Part shown: positions 34,465-42,543 of the stretch, one piece after another
Layout: each line of letters begins with the position of its first letter
Numbering within the stretch: the first letter of the stretch is position 1
Translations under genes and position numbers: made by a program
Assembly: GCF_004339565.1 (NCBI RefSeq)
Contig: NZ_SMFZ01000002.1
Location: forward strand, 3,038,001 to 3,102,000
Length of the DNA: 64,000 nucleotides
Direction: 5' to 3'
DNA from: Pseudonocardia endophytica
Lineage (GTDB): Bacteria; Actinomycetota; Actinomycetes; Mycobacteriales; Pseudonocardiaceae
Notes under the pieces: model-generated
The model's input: the letters and a program-made list of their open reading frames with translations, nothing else
The model's database searches: none
What the model was told of the DNA's origin: nothing

Positions 34465-35399
34465 CCGGCGAGAGCTGGAAGGAGCGCCTGGCCGGGGCGG
34501 AGTACGCCGCGGCATGGGCGCTCGTCCGGCGGCTGCCGGAGCCGCTGGTGGCGCGCGCGTTCCGGGCGGGAGCCGACCTGGCCGCCCGCCGGGGCGGTGA
34601 CGGCGTGGCACGCCTGCGCGCGAACCTGGCCAGGGTCCGGCCGGACGTGTCGGCCGCCGAGCTCGACCTGCTCGTCCGCGACGGGTTGCGCAGCTACGCC
34701 CGCTACTGGCACGAGGTGTTCCGGCTCCCGGCCATGGACCCGCAGGCGCTGCACGCGGCGATGGACCCGCACGTGCACGGCATCGGGTCCTCGCTGGACA
34801 CGCTGCGGGCCGGGCGCGGGGTGATCTACGCGCTGCCGCACTCCGGCAACTGGGACGTCGCGGGCGTCTACATCGTGCGCGAGCTCGTCCGGATGGGGCT
34901 GCCGGCCGGCATGACGACCGTCGTGCAGCGGCTGCGTCCGGAGTCGCTGTTCCGCCGGTTCGTCGCCTACCGCGAGTCGCTCGGCTTCGAGATCGTCACC
35001 GCGGAGTCCGGTGCGGCCGGTCGCGCCGCGCACCGGGCGATGACCCGGCGGCTGGCCTCCGGCGGCGTCGTCTGCCTGATCGCCGACCGCGATCTGGCAG
35101 GCACCGGCGTCGACGTGCGGTTCTGCGACGAGCCCGCGCGCTTCCCGTCCGGACCCGCCCGGCTGGCCGCGCTGACCGGTGCCGCGCTGCACCCCGCCTG
35201 CGCCGTGTTCACCGACGATGCGTGGGGCGTGCTCGTCGGCGAGGAGATCCCGGTGCCGGACCGGGCCGCCGTCGCACCGGCCGTGCAGGCGATCGCCGAC
35301 GCGTTCGGCGCGATGATCGCCGAGCGCCCGCAGGACTGGCACATGCTGCAGCCGATCTGGGCCGCCGACGCCCCGACTCCCGCGATGGCCGCGCGATGA
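34461..35399 (+). CDS. Phosphatidylinositol mannoside acyltransferase (PatA-like)
   Basis: 312 aa of the LpxL/HtrB lysophospholipid acyltransferase family. The HX4D motif is in LPHSGNWD, and CLIADRDLAGTGVDVRF follows. In mycobacteria the homologue acylates the mannose of PIM1/PIM2 on the cytoplasmic membrane face. GTGA overlap with pgsA and ATGA overlap with pimA give a tightly coupled operon. Confidence 0.92.
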   Translation: MTGESWKERLAGAEYAAAWALVRRLPEPLVARAFRAGADLAARRGGDGVARLRANLARVRPDVSAAELDLLVRDGLRSYARYWHEVFRLPAMDPQALHAAMDPHVHGIGSSLDTLRAGRGVIYALPHSGNWDVAGVYIVRELVRMGLPAGMTTVVQRLRPESLFRRFVAYRESLGFEIVTAESGAAGRAAHRAMTRRLASGGVVCLIADRDLAGTGVDVRFCDEPARFPSGPARLAALTGAALHPACAVFTDDAWGVLVGEEIPVPDRAAVAPAVQAIADAFGAMIAERPQDWHMLQPIWAADAPTPAMAAR

Positions 35400-36538
35400 C
35401 CGGCGACCGGCTGCGCGTCGGGATCGTCTGCCCGTACTCGCTGGACGTCCCCGGCGGGGTCCAGGCGCACGTGCTGGACCTGGCCGCCGCGCTGCGGGTG
35501 CTCGGGCACCACGTCGAGGTGCTGGCCCCGGCCGAGACCGGTACCGCGATGCCGGAGTTCGTGACGTCGGCGGGCCGCTCGCTCGGCGTGCCCTACAACG
35601 GGTCCGTCGCCCGCGTGACGTTCGGGCCGGTCACCTACCAGCGGGTGAAGCGCTGGCTCGCCGAGCGCGAGTTCGACGTGCTGCACCTGCACGAGCCGAC
35701 GACGTTCAGCATCTCGGTGCTGGCGCTGCTGGCCGCGCAGGGGCCGATCGTCGCCACGTTCCACACGTCGACCGAGCGCTCTCGCGCGCTCGTCGCGTTC
35801 GGTGGGGTGCTGCGGCCGCTGATGGAGAAGGTGACCGCCCGGATCGCGGTGTCCGCCATGGCCCGGCGGGTTCAGGTGGAGCACCTCGGCGGGGACGCGA
35901 CCGAGGTGCCGAACGGCGTCGACGTCGCCCGGTTCGCGGACGGCCCCGTGCTCCCCGGACGCCCACCCGGCCCGACCGTCGGCTTCCTCGGCCGCTTCGA
36001 CGAGCCTCGCAAGGGCATGCCGGTGCTGCTGGACGCCGTACGCGCGCTGTCCAGGACCCGGCCCGGCCTGCGGTTGCTCGTCGTCGGCCGCGGCGACGAG
36101 GCGGCGCTGCGCCGGCAGGCCGGCCCGGACCTCGCCGGGCGGATCGACTTCCTCGGCGCCGTCGACGAGCCGACGAAGGCGGCCGCGCTGCGGTCGATGG
36201 ACGTCTACTGCGCCCCCAACCTCGGCGGCGAGAGTTTCGGCATGGTGCTGCTGGAGGCGATGGCCGCGGGAGCGCCGGTCGTGGCCAGTGACATGGAGGC
36301 GTTCCGGGCCGTCGTCGGCGACGACGCCGGGCGCCTCGTGCCGACCGGTGACGCACCGGCGCTGGCCCGGGTTCTCGGCGGGCTGCTCGACGACGACGGC
36401 GCCCGCGCCGCGCTGACCCGTGCCGGACGGGAGCGGGCGGCCGCGTTCGACTGGCCGGTCGTGGCGCGGGAGGTGCTGCAGGTCTATCGCGCCGCGATCG
36501 CCGCCGACCCACGCGTCGTCGCAGGCGGGGCGGCGTGA
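35396..36538 (+). CDS. pimA: Phosphatidylinositol mannosyltransferase (GT4)
   Basis: 380 aa, GT-B fold. The N-terminal acceptor domain shows VGIVCPYSLDVPGGVQAHVLDLAAAL, a hallmark of PimA; the donor domain has FLGRFDEPRKGMPVLLDA and the E-x7-E motif GESFGMVLLEAMAAG. It transfers mannose from GDP-mannose to phosphatidylinositol. ATGA overlap with the acyltransferase gene and GTGA overlap with the LemA-like gene. Confidence 0.95.
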   Translation: MTGDRLRVGIVCPYSLDVPGGVQAHVLDLAAALRVLGHHVEVLAPAETGTAMPEFVTSAGRSLGVPYNGSVARVTFGPVTYQRVKRWLAEREFDVLHLHEPTTFSISVLALLAAQGPIVATFHTSTERSRALVAFGGVLRPLMEKVTARIAVSAMARRVQVEHLGGDATEVPNGVDVARFADGPVLPGRPPGPTVGFLGRFDEPRKGMPVLLDAVRALSRTRPGLRLLVVGRGDEAALRRQAGPDLAGRIDFLGAVDEPTKAAALRSMDVYCAPNLGGESFGMVLLEAMAAGAPVVASDMEAFRAVVGDDAGRLVPTGDAPALARVLGGLLDDDGARAALTRAGRERAAAFDWPVVAREVLQVYRAAIAADPRVVAGGAA

Positions 36539-37116
36539 ACGCGATCCTGCTCGTCCTGCTGGTCGCCGCCGCGGTGCTGGTCGTGATCGGCCTCACGGTG
36601 TGGTGCGGGGCACGGGTCAACCGTCTCGACCGGCTGCACGTCCGGGTCGACGCGGCCCGGGCCGGGCTGGGGGAGGCGCTGCGCCGGCGGGTGGAGGTCG
36701 CGGAACGGGTCGCCGACGCGCTCGGGCCGGCGGGGGAGAGTCTGCGGACGGCCGCGCGGACCGCGGGCGCGGGCGACGCGCCCACCCCGGACGGCCGGGA
36801 CCCGGCCGGCTCCCGTCAGGCCCGAGAAGCCGCGGAGAACGTGCTGACCAGGCAACTCGCCGTCGTCGACAGGGCAGGGATCGGTACGCAGCTGACGGAC
36901 GAGCTGGCCGACGCCCAGCAGCTCGTGATCCTCGCCCGCCGGGTGCACAACGACGCCGTACGGGACACGCTCGGCCTGCGGTCGCGGCGCCTGGTCCGGT
37001 GGCTGCACCTCGCCGGGACGGCACCGGTCCCGGTCTACTTCGAGATCGTCGACCCGGAGCCGGACGCGGCCGGCGCACCGGCGCCTCCGCGCCCTACGGG
37101 CGCCGGAGAACGCTGA
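36535..37116 (+). CDS. LemA-like membrane protein
   Basis: 193 aa. One N-terminal membrane helix (AILLVLLVAAAVLVVIGLTVW) is followed by CGARVNRLDRLHVRVDAARAGLGEALRRRVEVAERVADAL, which resembles the LemA helical domain, then an alanine-rich helical region and a proline-rich tail. The function is unknown. It is coupled to pimA by GTGA. In mycobacteria this position is held by a Nudix gene, so the cluster differs here. Confidence 0.8.
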   Translation: MNAILLVLLVAAAVLVVIGLTVWCGARVNRLDRLHVRVDAARAGLGEALRRRVEVAERVADALGPAGESLRTAARTAGAGDAPTPDGRDPAGSRQAREAAENVLTRQLAVVDRAGIGTQLTDELADAQQLVILARRVHNDAVRDTLGLRSRRLVRWLHLAGTAPVPVYFEIVDPEPDAAGAPAPPRPTGAGER

Positions 37117-37158
37117 CGTAGAATCCCTCCGACGCCATCAATGAGGTTGAGGAGCACC

Positions 37159-38073
37159 GTGTCCGCTGAGTCCGTCCCCGTGAACGCCGGCCCCGAGCAC
37201 GGAACCGCGCGCGTCAAGCGCGGGATGGCCGAGATGCTCAAGGGTGGCGTGATCATGGACGTGGTCACCCCGGAGCAGGCGAAGATCGCCGAGGACGCCG
37301 GCGCGGTGGCCGTGATGGCGCTCGAGCGCGTCCCCGCCGACATCCGGGCGAACGGCGGCGTGGCTCGCATGAGCGACCCGGAGATGATCACCGGAATCGT
37401 CGAGGCGGTGTCCATCCCGGTGATGGCGAAGGCCCGGATCGGGCACTTCGTCGAGGCCCAGGTGCTGCAGGCGCTCGGTGTCGACTACATCGACGAGTCG
37501 GAGGTCCTCACCCCGGCCGACGAGGCCCACCACATCGACAAGTGGCAGTACACCGTGCCGTTCGTGTGCGGCGCGACGAACCTGGGCGAGGCCCTGCGCC
37601 GGATCTCCGAGGGCGCGGCGATGATCCGCTCCAAGGGTGAGGCCGGCACCGGCAACGTCGTCGAGGCGACCCGGCACATGCGGTCCATCCGCTCCGAGAT
37701 CGGCAAGCTGTCGACGTTGGACACGGCCGAGCTCTACCTCGCGGCGAAGGAGCTGCGTGCGCCCGTCGAGCTCGTCGCGGAGATCGCGCGCACCGGGCAG
37801 CTCCCGGTGGTGCTGTTCACCGCGGGCGGGATCGCGACGCCGGCGGACGCCGCGATGATGATGCAGCTGGGCGCGCAGGGCGTGTTCGTCGGCTCCGGGA
37901 TCTTCAAGTCCGGCGACCCGGCGCAGCGCGCGTCGGCGATCGTGAAGGCGACGACGTTCCACGACGACCCCGACATGATCGCGAAGGTCTCGCGTGGTCT
38001 CGGTGAGGCGATGGTCGGCCTGAACGTCGCCGACCTGCCCGCCGAGCAGCGCTACGCCAGCCGCGGCTGGTAA
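37159..38073 (+). CDS. pdxS: Pyridoxal 5'-phosphate synthase subunit PdxS
   Basis: 304 aa, TIM-barrel synthase subunit. [75 protein letters not shown] and [31 protein letters not shown] are all canonical. It makes PLP from ribose 5-phosphate, glyceraldehyde 3-phosphate and ammonia supplied by PdxT. GTG 37159 follows a GAGGAG site; TAGAAT at 37119-37124 is a possible promoter. PdxT is 18 kb away instead of adjacent. A terminator follows. Confidence 0.97.
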   Translation: MSAESVPVNAGPEHGTARVKRGMAEMLKGGVIMDVVTPEQAKIAEDAGAVAVMALERVPADIRANGGVARMSDPEMITGIVEAVSIPVMAKARIGHFVEAQVLQALGVDYIDESEVLTPADEAHHIDKWQYTVPFVCGATNLGEALRRISEGAAMIRSKGEAGTGNVVEATRHMRSIRSEIGKLSTLDTAELYLAAKELRAPVELVAEIARTGQLPVVLFTAGGIATPADAAMMMQLGAQGVFVGSGIFKSGDPAQRASAIVKATTFHDDPDMIAKVSRGLGEAMVGLNVADLPAEQRYASRGW

Positions 38074-38095
38074 CACACACTCCCTTCCGAACACA

Positions 38096-38123
38096 CGCCC
38101 CGTCCGGGTCTCCGGGCGGGGCG
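38096..38123 (+). terminator. Rho-independent-type terminator after pdxS
   Basis: CGCCCCGTCCGG pairs with CCGGGCGGGGCG (11 of 12) around GTCT, followed by CTTTCGTG. This is the most classical terminator in the window and closes the pgsA-pdxS transcription unit. Confidence 0.85.
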
Positions 38124-38237
38124 CTTTCGTGTGAGGAGCAGCCTCCGGTTCCGGACCGCCACGCTCCGCACTCACCCGTGCGACGGGCGTCGCGCCCGAT
38201 GTGATGACACAGGTACGCATGGTGACGCTGTGACACC

Positions 38238-38260
38238 TAGCGTCTCTCGTGACTCACGAG
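38238..38260 (+). promoter_or_regulatory. Putative promoter and dyad of the GH16 gene
   Basis: A TAGCGT -10-like hexamer (38238-38243) is followed at 38246-38260 by CTCGTGACTCACGAG, a perfect dyad. It would sit on the transcription start as an operator, or form a 5'-leader hairpin ahead of the GGAGGAG ribosome-binding site. Confidence 0.5.
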
Positions 38261-38282
38261 GCGACTGTGGCGGAGGAGTCGG

Positions 38283-40028
38283 ATGAGACGCTCTGTGGTG
38301 ATCGCGGGGATCGTCGTGGTGTCGTTGGCGGTGCTCCCGTCAGCGGCGTTCGCGGATCAGACCCTCGCCGCGGCGGAACCTGCACAGCCGGCGGACTGCC
38401 GGCCGGCCGGGGGCGACCCCGGAGGCGGATCCGGAACGGGTGACCCGGCGACGGGGGGTGACCACCCTGCCGGGAACCCGGGGACGGCCGGGGGTGAGAA
38501 GCCGGACGCGGACGAGCCGGGTGCCGACAAGCCGGCCGGCGACAAGTCCGGCGCGGAGAAGCCGGACCAGGACGACGGCGCCGGGGCGAACGCGGGTTCG
38601 GGGGCCGACCCGGGCTCCGGTTCCGGCTCTGGTTCCGGCTCCGGTGAGGGCGTCGCGGACGACCCGCCCGCCGGGGACGGCTCGGGCGGGGACAAGTCCG
38701 ACGGGTCCGGCAGCTCGGGTGGTGGCGACAAGCCCGATGGCTCGGGCGGGGACAAGTCGGACGGCTCGGGTGGCTCCGGCGGCTCCGGCGACGGCGAGAA
38801 GTCCGGTGGATCCGGTAGCTCCGGCGACAAGTCCGGCAGCTCCGGCGGGTCCGGCGACGGGGACAGGTCCGGCGGATCCGGCGGGCAGGGCGACGACAAG
38901 TCCGGCGGTGACGGTTCCGGCGGTGACCAGTCCACCGGCGACCGGTCCACCGGTGACAAGCCCTCGGGCGAGGATCCGGCCGACGGCGGCTCCGGGACGT
39001 CGTCGACCGGCGACAAGCCGGCCGCTGATCCGGCGACCGGCGACAAGCCGGCGGCTGATCCGGCGACCGGCGACGACCCGGCCCAGGCTCCGGCGGGTGA
39101 CCGGCCCGCGGGCGACAAGCCGGCCGCGGGGGCCGGGGCCACCGAGCCCGACGACTGTGCGGCACCGAAGGCCCCGGCAGCGCCCGCCGACCCCGCCGCA
39201 CCGGCCGGAGCGGCGACCAGCGCTGCGGTGATGCACAACTGGGGCAAGCCGAACCGAGTCGACGACTTCACCAACGGACTCGGTGACTGGTCCCTCTACG
39301 ACGGTGAGGGCCACGCCGGCAACGGCCGTCGCTCACCGGACGCGGCGTCCACGAAGGACGGCCTGCTCACGATCAACGGGGACGCGGACGGGACGACGGC
39401 CGGCATGGCGTGGAACCCGGGGCAGAAGTACGGCCGCTGGGAGGGCCGGGTCAAGGCGCCCGCGTCCGACCCGACGTACAACGCACTGCTCCTGCTCTGG
39501 CCGGACGCGGAGAACTTCCCGGTCGGCGGCGAGGTCGACTTCATGGAGATGACCGACCACCTCCGGCAGGAGACGAACCTGTTCCTGCACTACGGCGCCG
39601 ACAACAGCCAGGTGCAGGGCAAGGTCGACATCGACGCGACCCAGTGGCACAACTGGGCCGTCGAGTGGACGCCGGAGAAGATCACCACCTACGTCGACGG
39701 CAAGCAGTGGTGGTCCACGACGGACACGTCGATCCTGCCGCCCGGCCCGATGCACCTGTGCATCCAGCTCGACTGGTTCCCCGGAAACGGGGGCGGCGGC
39801 GTCAAGCCGTCCGAGATGCAGGTGGACTGGGTCCGCCAGTATCCGCTGCCGGAGAGCGAGCAGGGGGACTCCAAGGGCGGCGACGACAAGAGCGCCGGTG
39901 ACGACAAGGGGGGTTCCGAGGGCCTGCTCGACGGCGTCGGCGGGGCGCTCGGCCGCCTCACCGAGGGCGCCCCCGACCCGACCGGCTCGGCCCAGCGTGG
40001 CCCGAGCGGCGTCACTGGTACTCCATGA
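38283..40028 (+). CDS. Secreted glycoside hydrolase family 16 protein with Gly/Ser/Asp-rich linker
   Basis: 581 aa. A signal peptide (RRSVVIAGIVVVSLAVLPSAAFA) is followed by about 290 residues of SGGDKSDGSG-like and DKPAADPATG low-complexity repeat. A GH16-like jelly roll (about 315-525) has catalytic Glu417-x-Asp419-x-x-Glu422 (GGEVDFMEM). A further SKGGDDKSAGDDKGG tail ends the protein. GH16 enzymes cleave beta-1,3/1,4-glucans or related polysaccharides; the specificity is not readable. The linker should hold the catalytic domain away from the cell. The ATG follows GGAGGAG. The 3' end overlaps the XRE gene by 17 nt. Confidence 0.88.
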   Translation: MRRSVVIAGIVVVSLAVLPSAAFADQTLAAAEPAQPADCRPAGGDPGGGSGTGDPATGGDHPAGNPGTAGGEKPDADEPGADKPAGDKSGAEKPDQDDGAGANAGSGADPGSGSGSGSGSGEGVADDPPAGDGSGGDKSDGSGSSGGGDKPDGSGGDKSDGSGGSGGSGDGEKSGGSGSSGDKSGSSGGSGDGDRSGGSGGQGDDKSGGDGSGGDQSTGDRSTGDKPSGEDPADGGSGTSSTGDKPAADPATGDKPAADPATGDDPAQAPAGDRPAGDKPAAGAGATEPDDCAAPKAPAAPADPAAPAGAATSAAVMHNWGKPNRVDDFTNGLGDWSLYDGEGHAGNGRRSPDAASTKDGLLTINGDADGTTAGMAWNPGQKYGRWEGRVKAPASDPTYNALLLLWPDAENFPVGGEVDFMEMTDHLRQETNLFLHYGADNSQVQGKVDIDATQWHNWAVEWTPEKITTYVDGKQWWSTTDTSILPPGPMHLCIQLDWFPGNGGGGVKPSEMQVDWVRQYPLPESEQGDSKGGDDKSAGDDKGGSEGLLDGVGGALGRLTEGAPDPTGSAQRGPSGVTGTP

Positions 40029-40566
40029 TCAGCACCGCGGAGGCGGTGTCGGTCAGGGCGCGGTAGCCGTGCGGCCGGTCGGCGGGGAACGTGACGTAGT
40101 CACCCGGGTCCAGCGTGACCTCCTCGCCGGCCGGTCCGGCCGTCCACCGGCCCTCGGCGACGATCATGTGCTCGGTCGTGCCGGGGCTGTGCGGGGCGGC
40201 GTTGCGGGCGTCCCCGGTCTCGCTCGTGATCAGATGGATGTCCCGCCGGGCCCCCGGCGGGCAGGCGGCGAGCAGGCTCCCGGTGAACGGCGACTCGTCC
40301 GAACCGATCGCGGGCCGGTCCGCGGCGCGGATCACCCGGACGCCGGTCGTCTCCGGCTCGACGAGCGAGCTGAACGGCACTCCCGCGACGACGGCGATCG
40401 CCCACAGCGTCTCGACGCTCGGGTTGCCGGTGCCGGACTCCAACTGGGACAGCGTCGACTTCGCGATCCCGGCCCGCCGCGCAAGCTCGGCGGAGGATAT
40501 CCCGAGCCGGTTCCGCTCCCTCCGGATGGCGGCGGCGATCGCGGCGAGGGGCGGCGTTCGATCCAT
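40012..40566 (-). CDS. XRE-family regulator with cupin domain
   Basis: 184 aa. The N-terminal helix-turn-helix is IAAAIRRERNRLGISSAELARRAGIAKSTLSQLESGTGNPSVETLWAIA; the C-terminal cupin is EHMIVAEGRWTAGPAGEEVTLDPGDYVTFPADRPHGYRALTD. These regulators sense small molecules through the cupin and often control adjacent transporters. ATG 40566 follows GAGGAGACCG. It is divergent from azlCD with only 54 bp between starts, so it probably controls the exporter and itself. Confidence 0.93.
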   Translation of the reverse strand: MDRTPPLAAIAAAIRRERNRLGISSAELARRAGIAKSTLSQLESGTGNPSVETLWAIAVVAGVPFSSLVEPETTGVRVIRAADRPAIGSDESPFTGSLLAACPPGARRDIHLITSETGDARNAAPHSPGTTEHMIVAEGRWTAGPAGEEVTLDPGDYVTFPADRPHGYRALTDTASAVLIMEYQ

Positions 40567-40583
40567 CGGTCTCCTCGTTCGGC

Positions 40584-40613
40584 TTGACGAACGTTCCGGC
40601 TGTCGTTCACTGT
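40584..40613 (+). promoter_or_regulatory. Putative azlCD promoter and operator
   Basis: TTGACG (40584-40589) and CACTGT (40608-40613) are spaced 18 bp, with the azlC ATG 7 nt further on. A GAACG-N10-CGTTC dyad (40589-40608) fills the spacer and is a candidate site for the divergent XRE-cupin regulator. Confidence 0.5.
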
Positions 40614-40620
40614 ACCGGTT

Positions 40621-41559
40621 ATGTGTTCGGCAGAACGAACGGATCGCTCGGTGCGGCGCGCCGACGTGCGGGATGCCGCGACGATCGCGGTGGCGGTCGG
40701 AGTGGTCGGCGTCTCGTTCGGAGCGCTCGCGCCGTCCGCAGGCCTGTCCCCGGCGATGACGATGGCCATGTCGGTCGTCGTCTTCGCCGGAGGGGCGCAG
40801 CTGGCCGTCACCGGCATCCTCGCGGCGGGCGGTGGTGTGGTGGCCGCCGTCGTCGCGGGTCTGGTCCTGAACCTGCGCCACCTGCCGTTCGGTCTGGCGA
40901 TCGCCTCGACGCTCGGCCGGGGCCCGTCGCGGCTCGCCGCGGCACACGTCGTGACGGACGAGTCGACAGCGTTCGTCCTGGCCAGGGGCAGCGGGACGGC
41001 TCGGGCACGACGGGCCTTCTGGACCCTGGGCGTCCTCAAGTACCTGATGTGGCAGGTCGGCACCGCGCTCGGCCTGGTGCTCGGCACGATCGTCCCGGAG
41101 CCGACGGCGTTCGGTGTGGACGCCGCGTTCCCGGCCGCGATGCTGGCGATGCTGCTGCCCATGCTGCGTCAGGCCGACGCGCGCCGGGTCGGTGCCGGAG
41201 CGGCCGCCGTCGCGCTGGTCGCTTCGCCGTTCGCGCCTGCCGGGGTCCCGGTGCTGGCCGGACTGCTGGGCGTCGGTCTGGCCGGGCGCCGTGCGGGCCG
41301 AGGTTCCGACGGTGGTGGCTCGGATGGTGGTGGCTCGGGCGGTGGCGGCTCGGGCGGTGGCGGCTCTGGCGGTGGCGGCTCCGGCGGTGGTGGCTCGGAC
41401 GGTGGTGGCTCGGACGGTGGTGGCTCGGACGGCGGCGGCCCGGACGGCGGCGGCCCGGACGGCGGACGCCGATCGGTCGGGCGCCGGTGCACCACGGTCC
41501 TCGCGAGGTGGGACCGCGTCCACCAGTTGATGTTCGCCGCTCCGGGGAGGCCGTCATGA
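40621..41559 (+). CDS. azlC: AzlC family branched-chain amino acid exporter subunit
   Basis: 312 aa. Residues about 15-225 are a polytopic AzlC domain: VSFGALAPSAGLSPAMTMAMSVVVFAGGAQLAVTGILAAGGG, LNLRHLPFGLAIA and HVVTDESTAFVLA. With AzlD it exports branched-chain amino acids or analogues. It carries an unusual C-terminal extension of about eleven (S/P)(D/G)GGG pentads (residues 229-283) followed by a basic stretch. The ATG overlaps no ribosome-binding site and may be leaderless. The stop overlaps azlD (ATGA). Confidence 0.92.
   Translation: MCSAERTDRSVRRADVRDAATIAVAVGVVGVSFGALAPSAGLSPAMTMAMSVVVFAGGAQLAVTGILAAGGGVVAAVVAGLVLNLRHLPFGLAIASTLGRGPSRLAAAHVVTDESTAFVLARGSGTARARRAFWTLGVLKYLMWQVGTALGLVLGTIVPEPTAFGVDAAFPAAMLAMLLPMLRQADARRVGAGAAAVALVASPFAPAGVPVLAGLLGVGLAGRRAGRGSDGGGSDGGGSGGGGSGGGGSGGGGSGGGGSDGGGSDGGGSDGGGPDGGGPDGGRRSVGRRCTTVLARWDRVHQLMFAAPGRPS
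41305..41469 (+). repeat. 15-bp in-frame repeat in azlC
   Basis: About eleven 15-bp units of the type GGTGGTGGCTCGGAC encode SDGGG, SGGGG or PDGGG pentads. The central four are SGGGG, identical to a classic flexible linker. The unit length is a multiple of three, so copy number can vary without breaking the frame. Confidence 0.88.
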
Positions 41560-41864
41560 CCGTCGCTGCGCTGGCCGTCCTGGCCGTCGGTACCTACCTG
41601 ATGCGGCTCGTTCCTCTGATGGCCCACGACCGGATGTCACTGTCCGCCCGAACGATCCGCCTGGTCGAGCTCGGCGCGGTCGCACTGCTGGTGGCCCTGA
41701 CCGCGACCGGCACCTGGTTCGAGGGCGACGCCTTCGCCGGCTGGGCCCGCCCGGCGGCCGTCCTGGTCGCCGGCGTCGCGGCCTGGAAGCGGCTGCCGTT
41801 CATCGTCGTGGTCCTCCTGGCCGCGGGCACGGCCGCCGGTCTGCGACTGGTCGGTGTCCCGTGA
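41556..41864 (+). CDS. azlD: AzlD family branched-chain amino acid exporter subunit
   Basis: 102 aa with three or four hydrophobic helices: LAVLAVGTYLMRLVPLMAHDRM, LVELGAVALLVALTATGTWF and FIVVVLLAAGTAAGLRL. It is the small subunit of the AzlCD exporter, coupled to azlC by ATGA. Its stop codon is the TGA of a TGATCGGCGG repeat end at 41862, so a hairpin-family-2 element abuts the reading frame. Confidence 0.93.
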   Translation: MTVAALAVLAVGTYLMRLVPLMAHDRMSLSARTIRLVELGAVALLVALTATGTWFEGDAFAGWARPAAVLVAGVAAWKRLPFIVVVLLAAGTAAGLRLVGVP

Positions 41865-42474
41865 TCGGCGGAACCGGCCGGATCGCGCCACCGGTGTGGC
41901 ACGGCTGGACCGGTTCCGCCGATCACGGTCGGACCGCGGCCCGCTGGGAATCTCCTGACGGTGCGGCGCGGACGCGTTCACCGCAGCGGGCGCGGTGGCT
42001 CCCGACTTGCCATGATCGGCGGAATGGGCACAGACGCGCCACCAGTGGCGCAGTCTGACCGGTTCCGCCGATCACGGTCGGACCGCGGCCCGCTGGGAAT
42101 CTCCTGACGGTGCGGCGCGGACGCGTTCACCGCAGCGGGCGCGGTGGCTCCCGACTTGCCATGATCGGCGGAATGGGCACAGACGCGCCACCAGTGGCGC
42201 AGTCTGACCAGTTCCGGCGATCACGGTTCACCTGCAGCCGTAGCCACCCGGAACGATCGGCGGAATCGGCCGCATCACGCCCGATGTGGCGCGTCCTGAC
42301 CACTCCCGCCGATCATGGCCACCGATCGTTCGGAGAACGCCGGCGCGTCCACCGAGCAGAGGACGGCGGTCTCCCATGACGGCGGCCGGGGCTGCGCTCG
42401 CTCCCACCCAGCGTGATCGGCGGAACCGGCTGGATCGCGCCACCTGTGGCGCGCCGTGACCGGTTGCGCCGATC
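41862..42474. repeat. Cluster of five hairpin-family-2 elements
   Basis: Copies lie at 41862-41925, 42013-42074, 42162-42223, 42255-42314 and 42414-42474. Each about 62-bp copy has outer arms TGATCGGCGGAA / TTCCGCCGATCA. Most also contain an inner palindrome GCGCCACCNGTGGCGC, so a folded copy would be a stem interrupted by a second hairpin. No gene was seen in 41865-42543. Confidence 0.85.
41912..42209. repeat. Perfect 149-bp tandem duplication
   Basis: Bases 41912-42060 and 42061-42209 appear identical. Each copy runs from the right arm of one hairpin-family-2 element to just before the right arm of the next. Identity over non-coding DNA implies a recent duplication, probably by recombination between repeats. 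The first mismatch after the second copy is G to A at 42210. Confidence 0.9.
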
Positions 42475-42543
42475 TCCGGTCGGGCGACCGCGCTCACACC
42501 GGCCGGGCGAGCGGACGAACCCGACGACCGTCAGGATCGGGGC

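Noticed and set aside
40621-41559. Frameshift or assembly error in azlC
   Set aside because: The Gly-rich tail stays in frame in 15-bp units and ends with a normal ATGA overlap to azlD, so the extended product is more likely real.
41862-42474. Insertion sequence or transposon remnant
   Set aside because: Inverted repeats and a duplication are present, but there is no transposase, no coding capacity and no target-site duplication that I can define.
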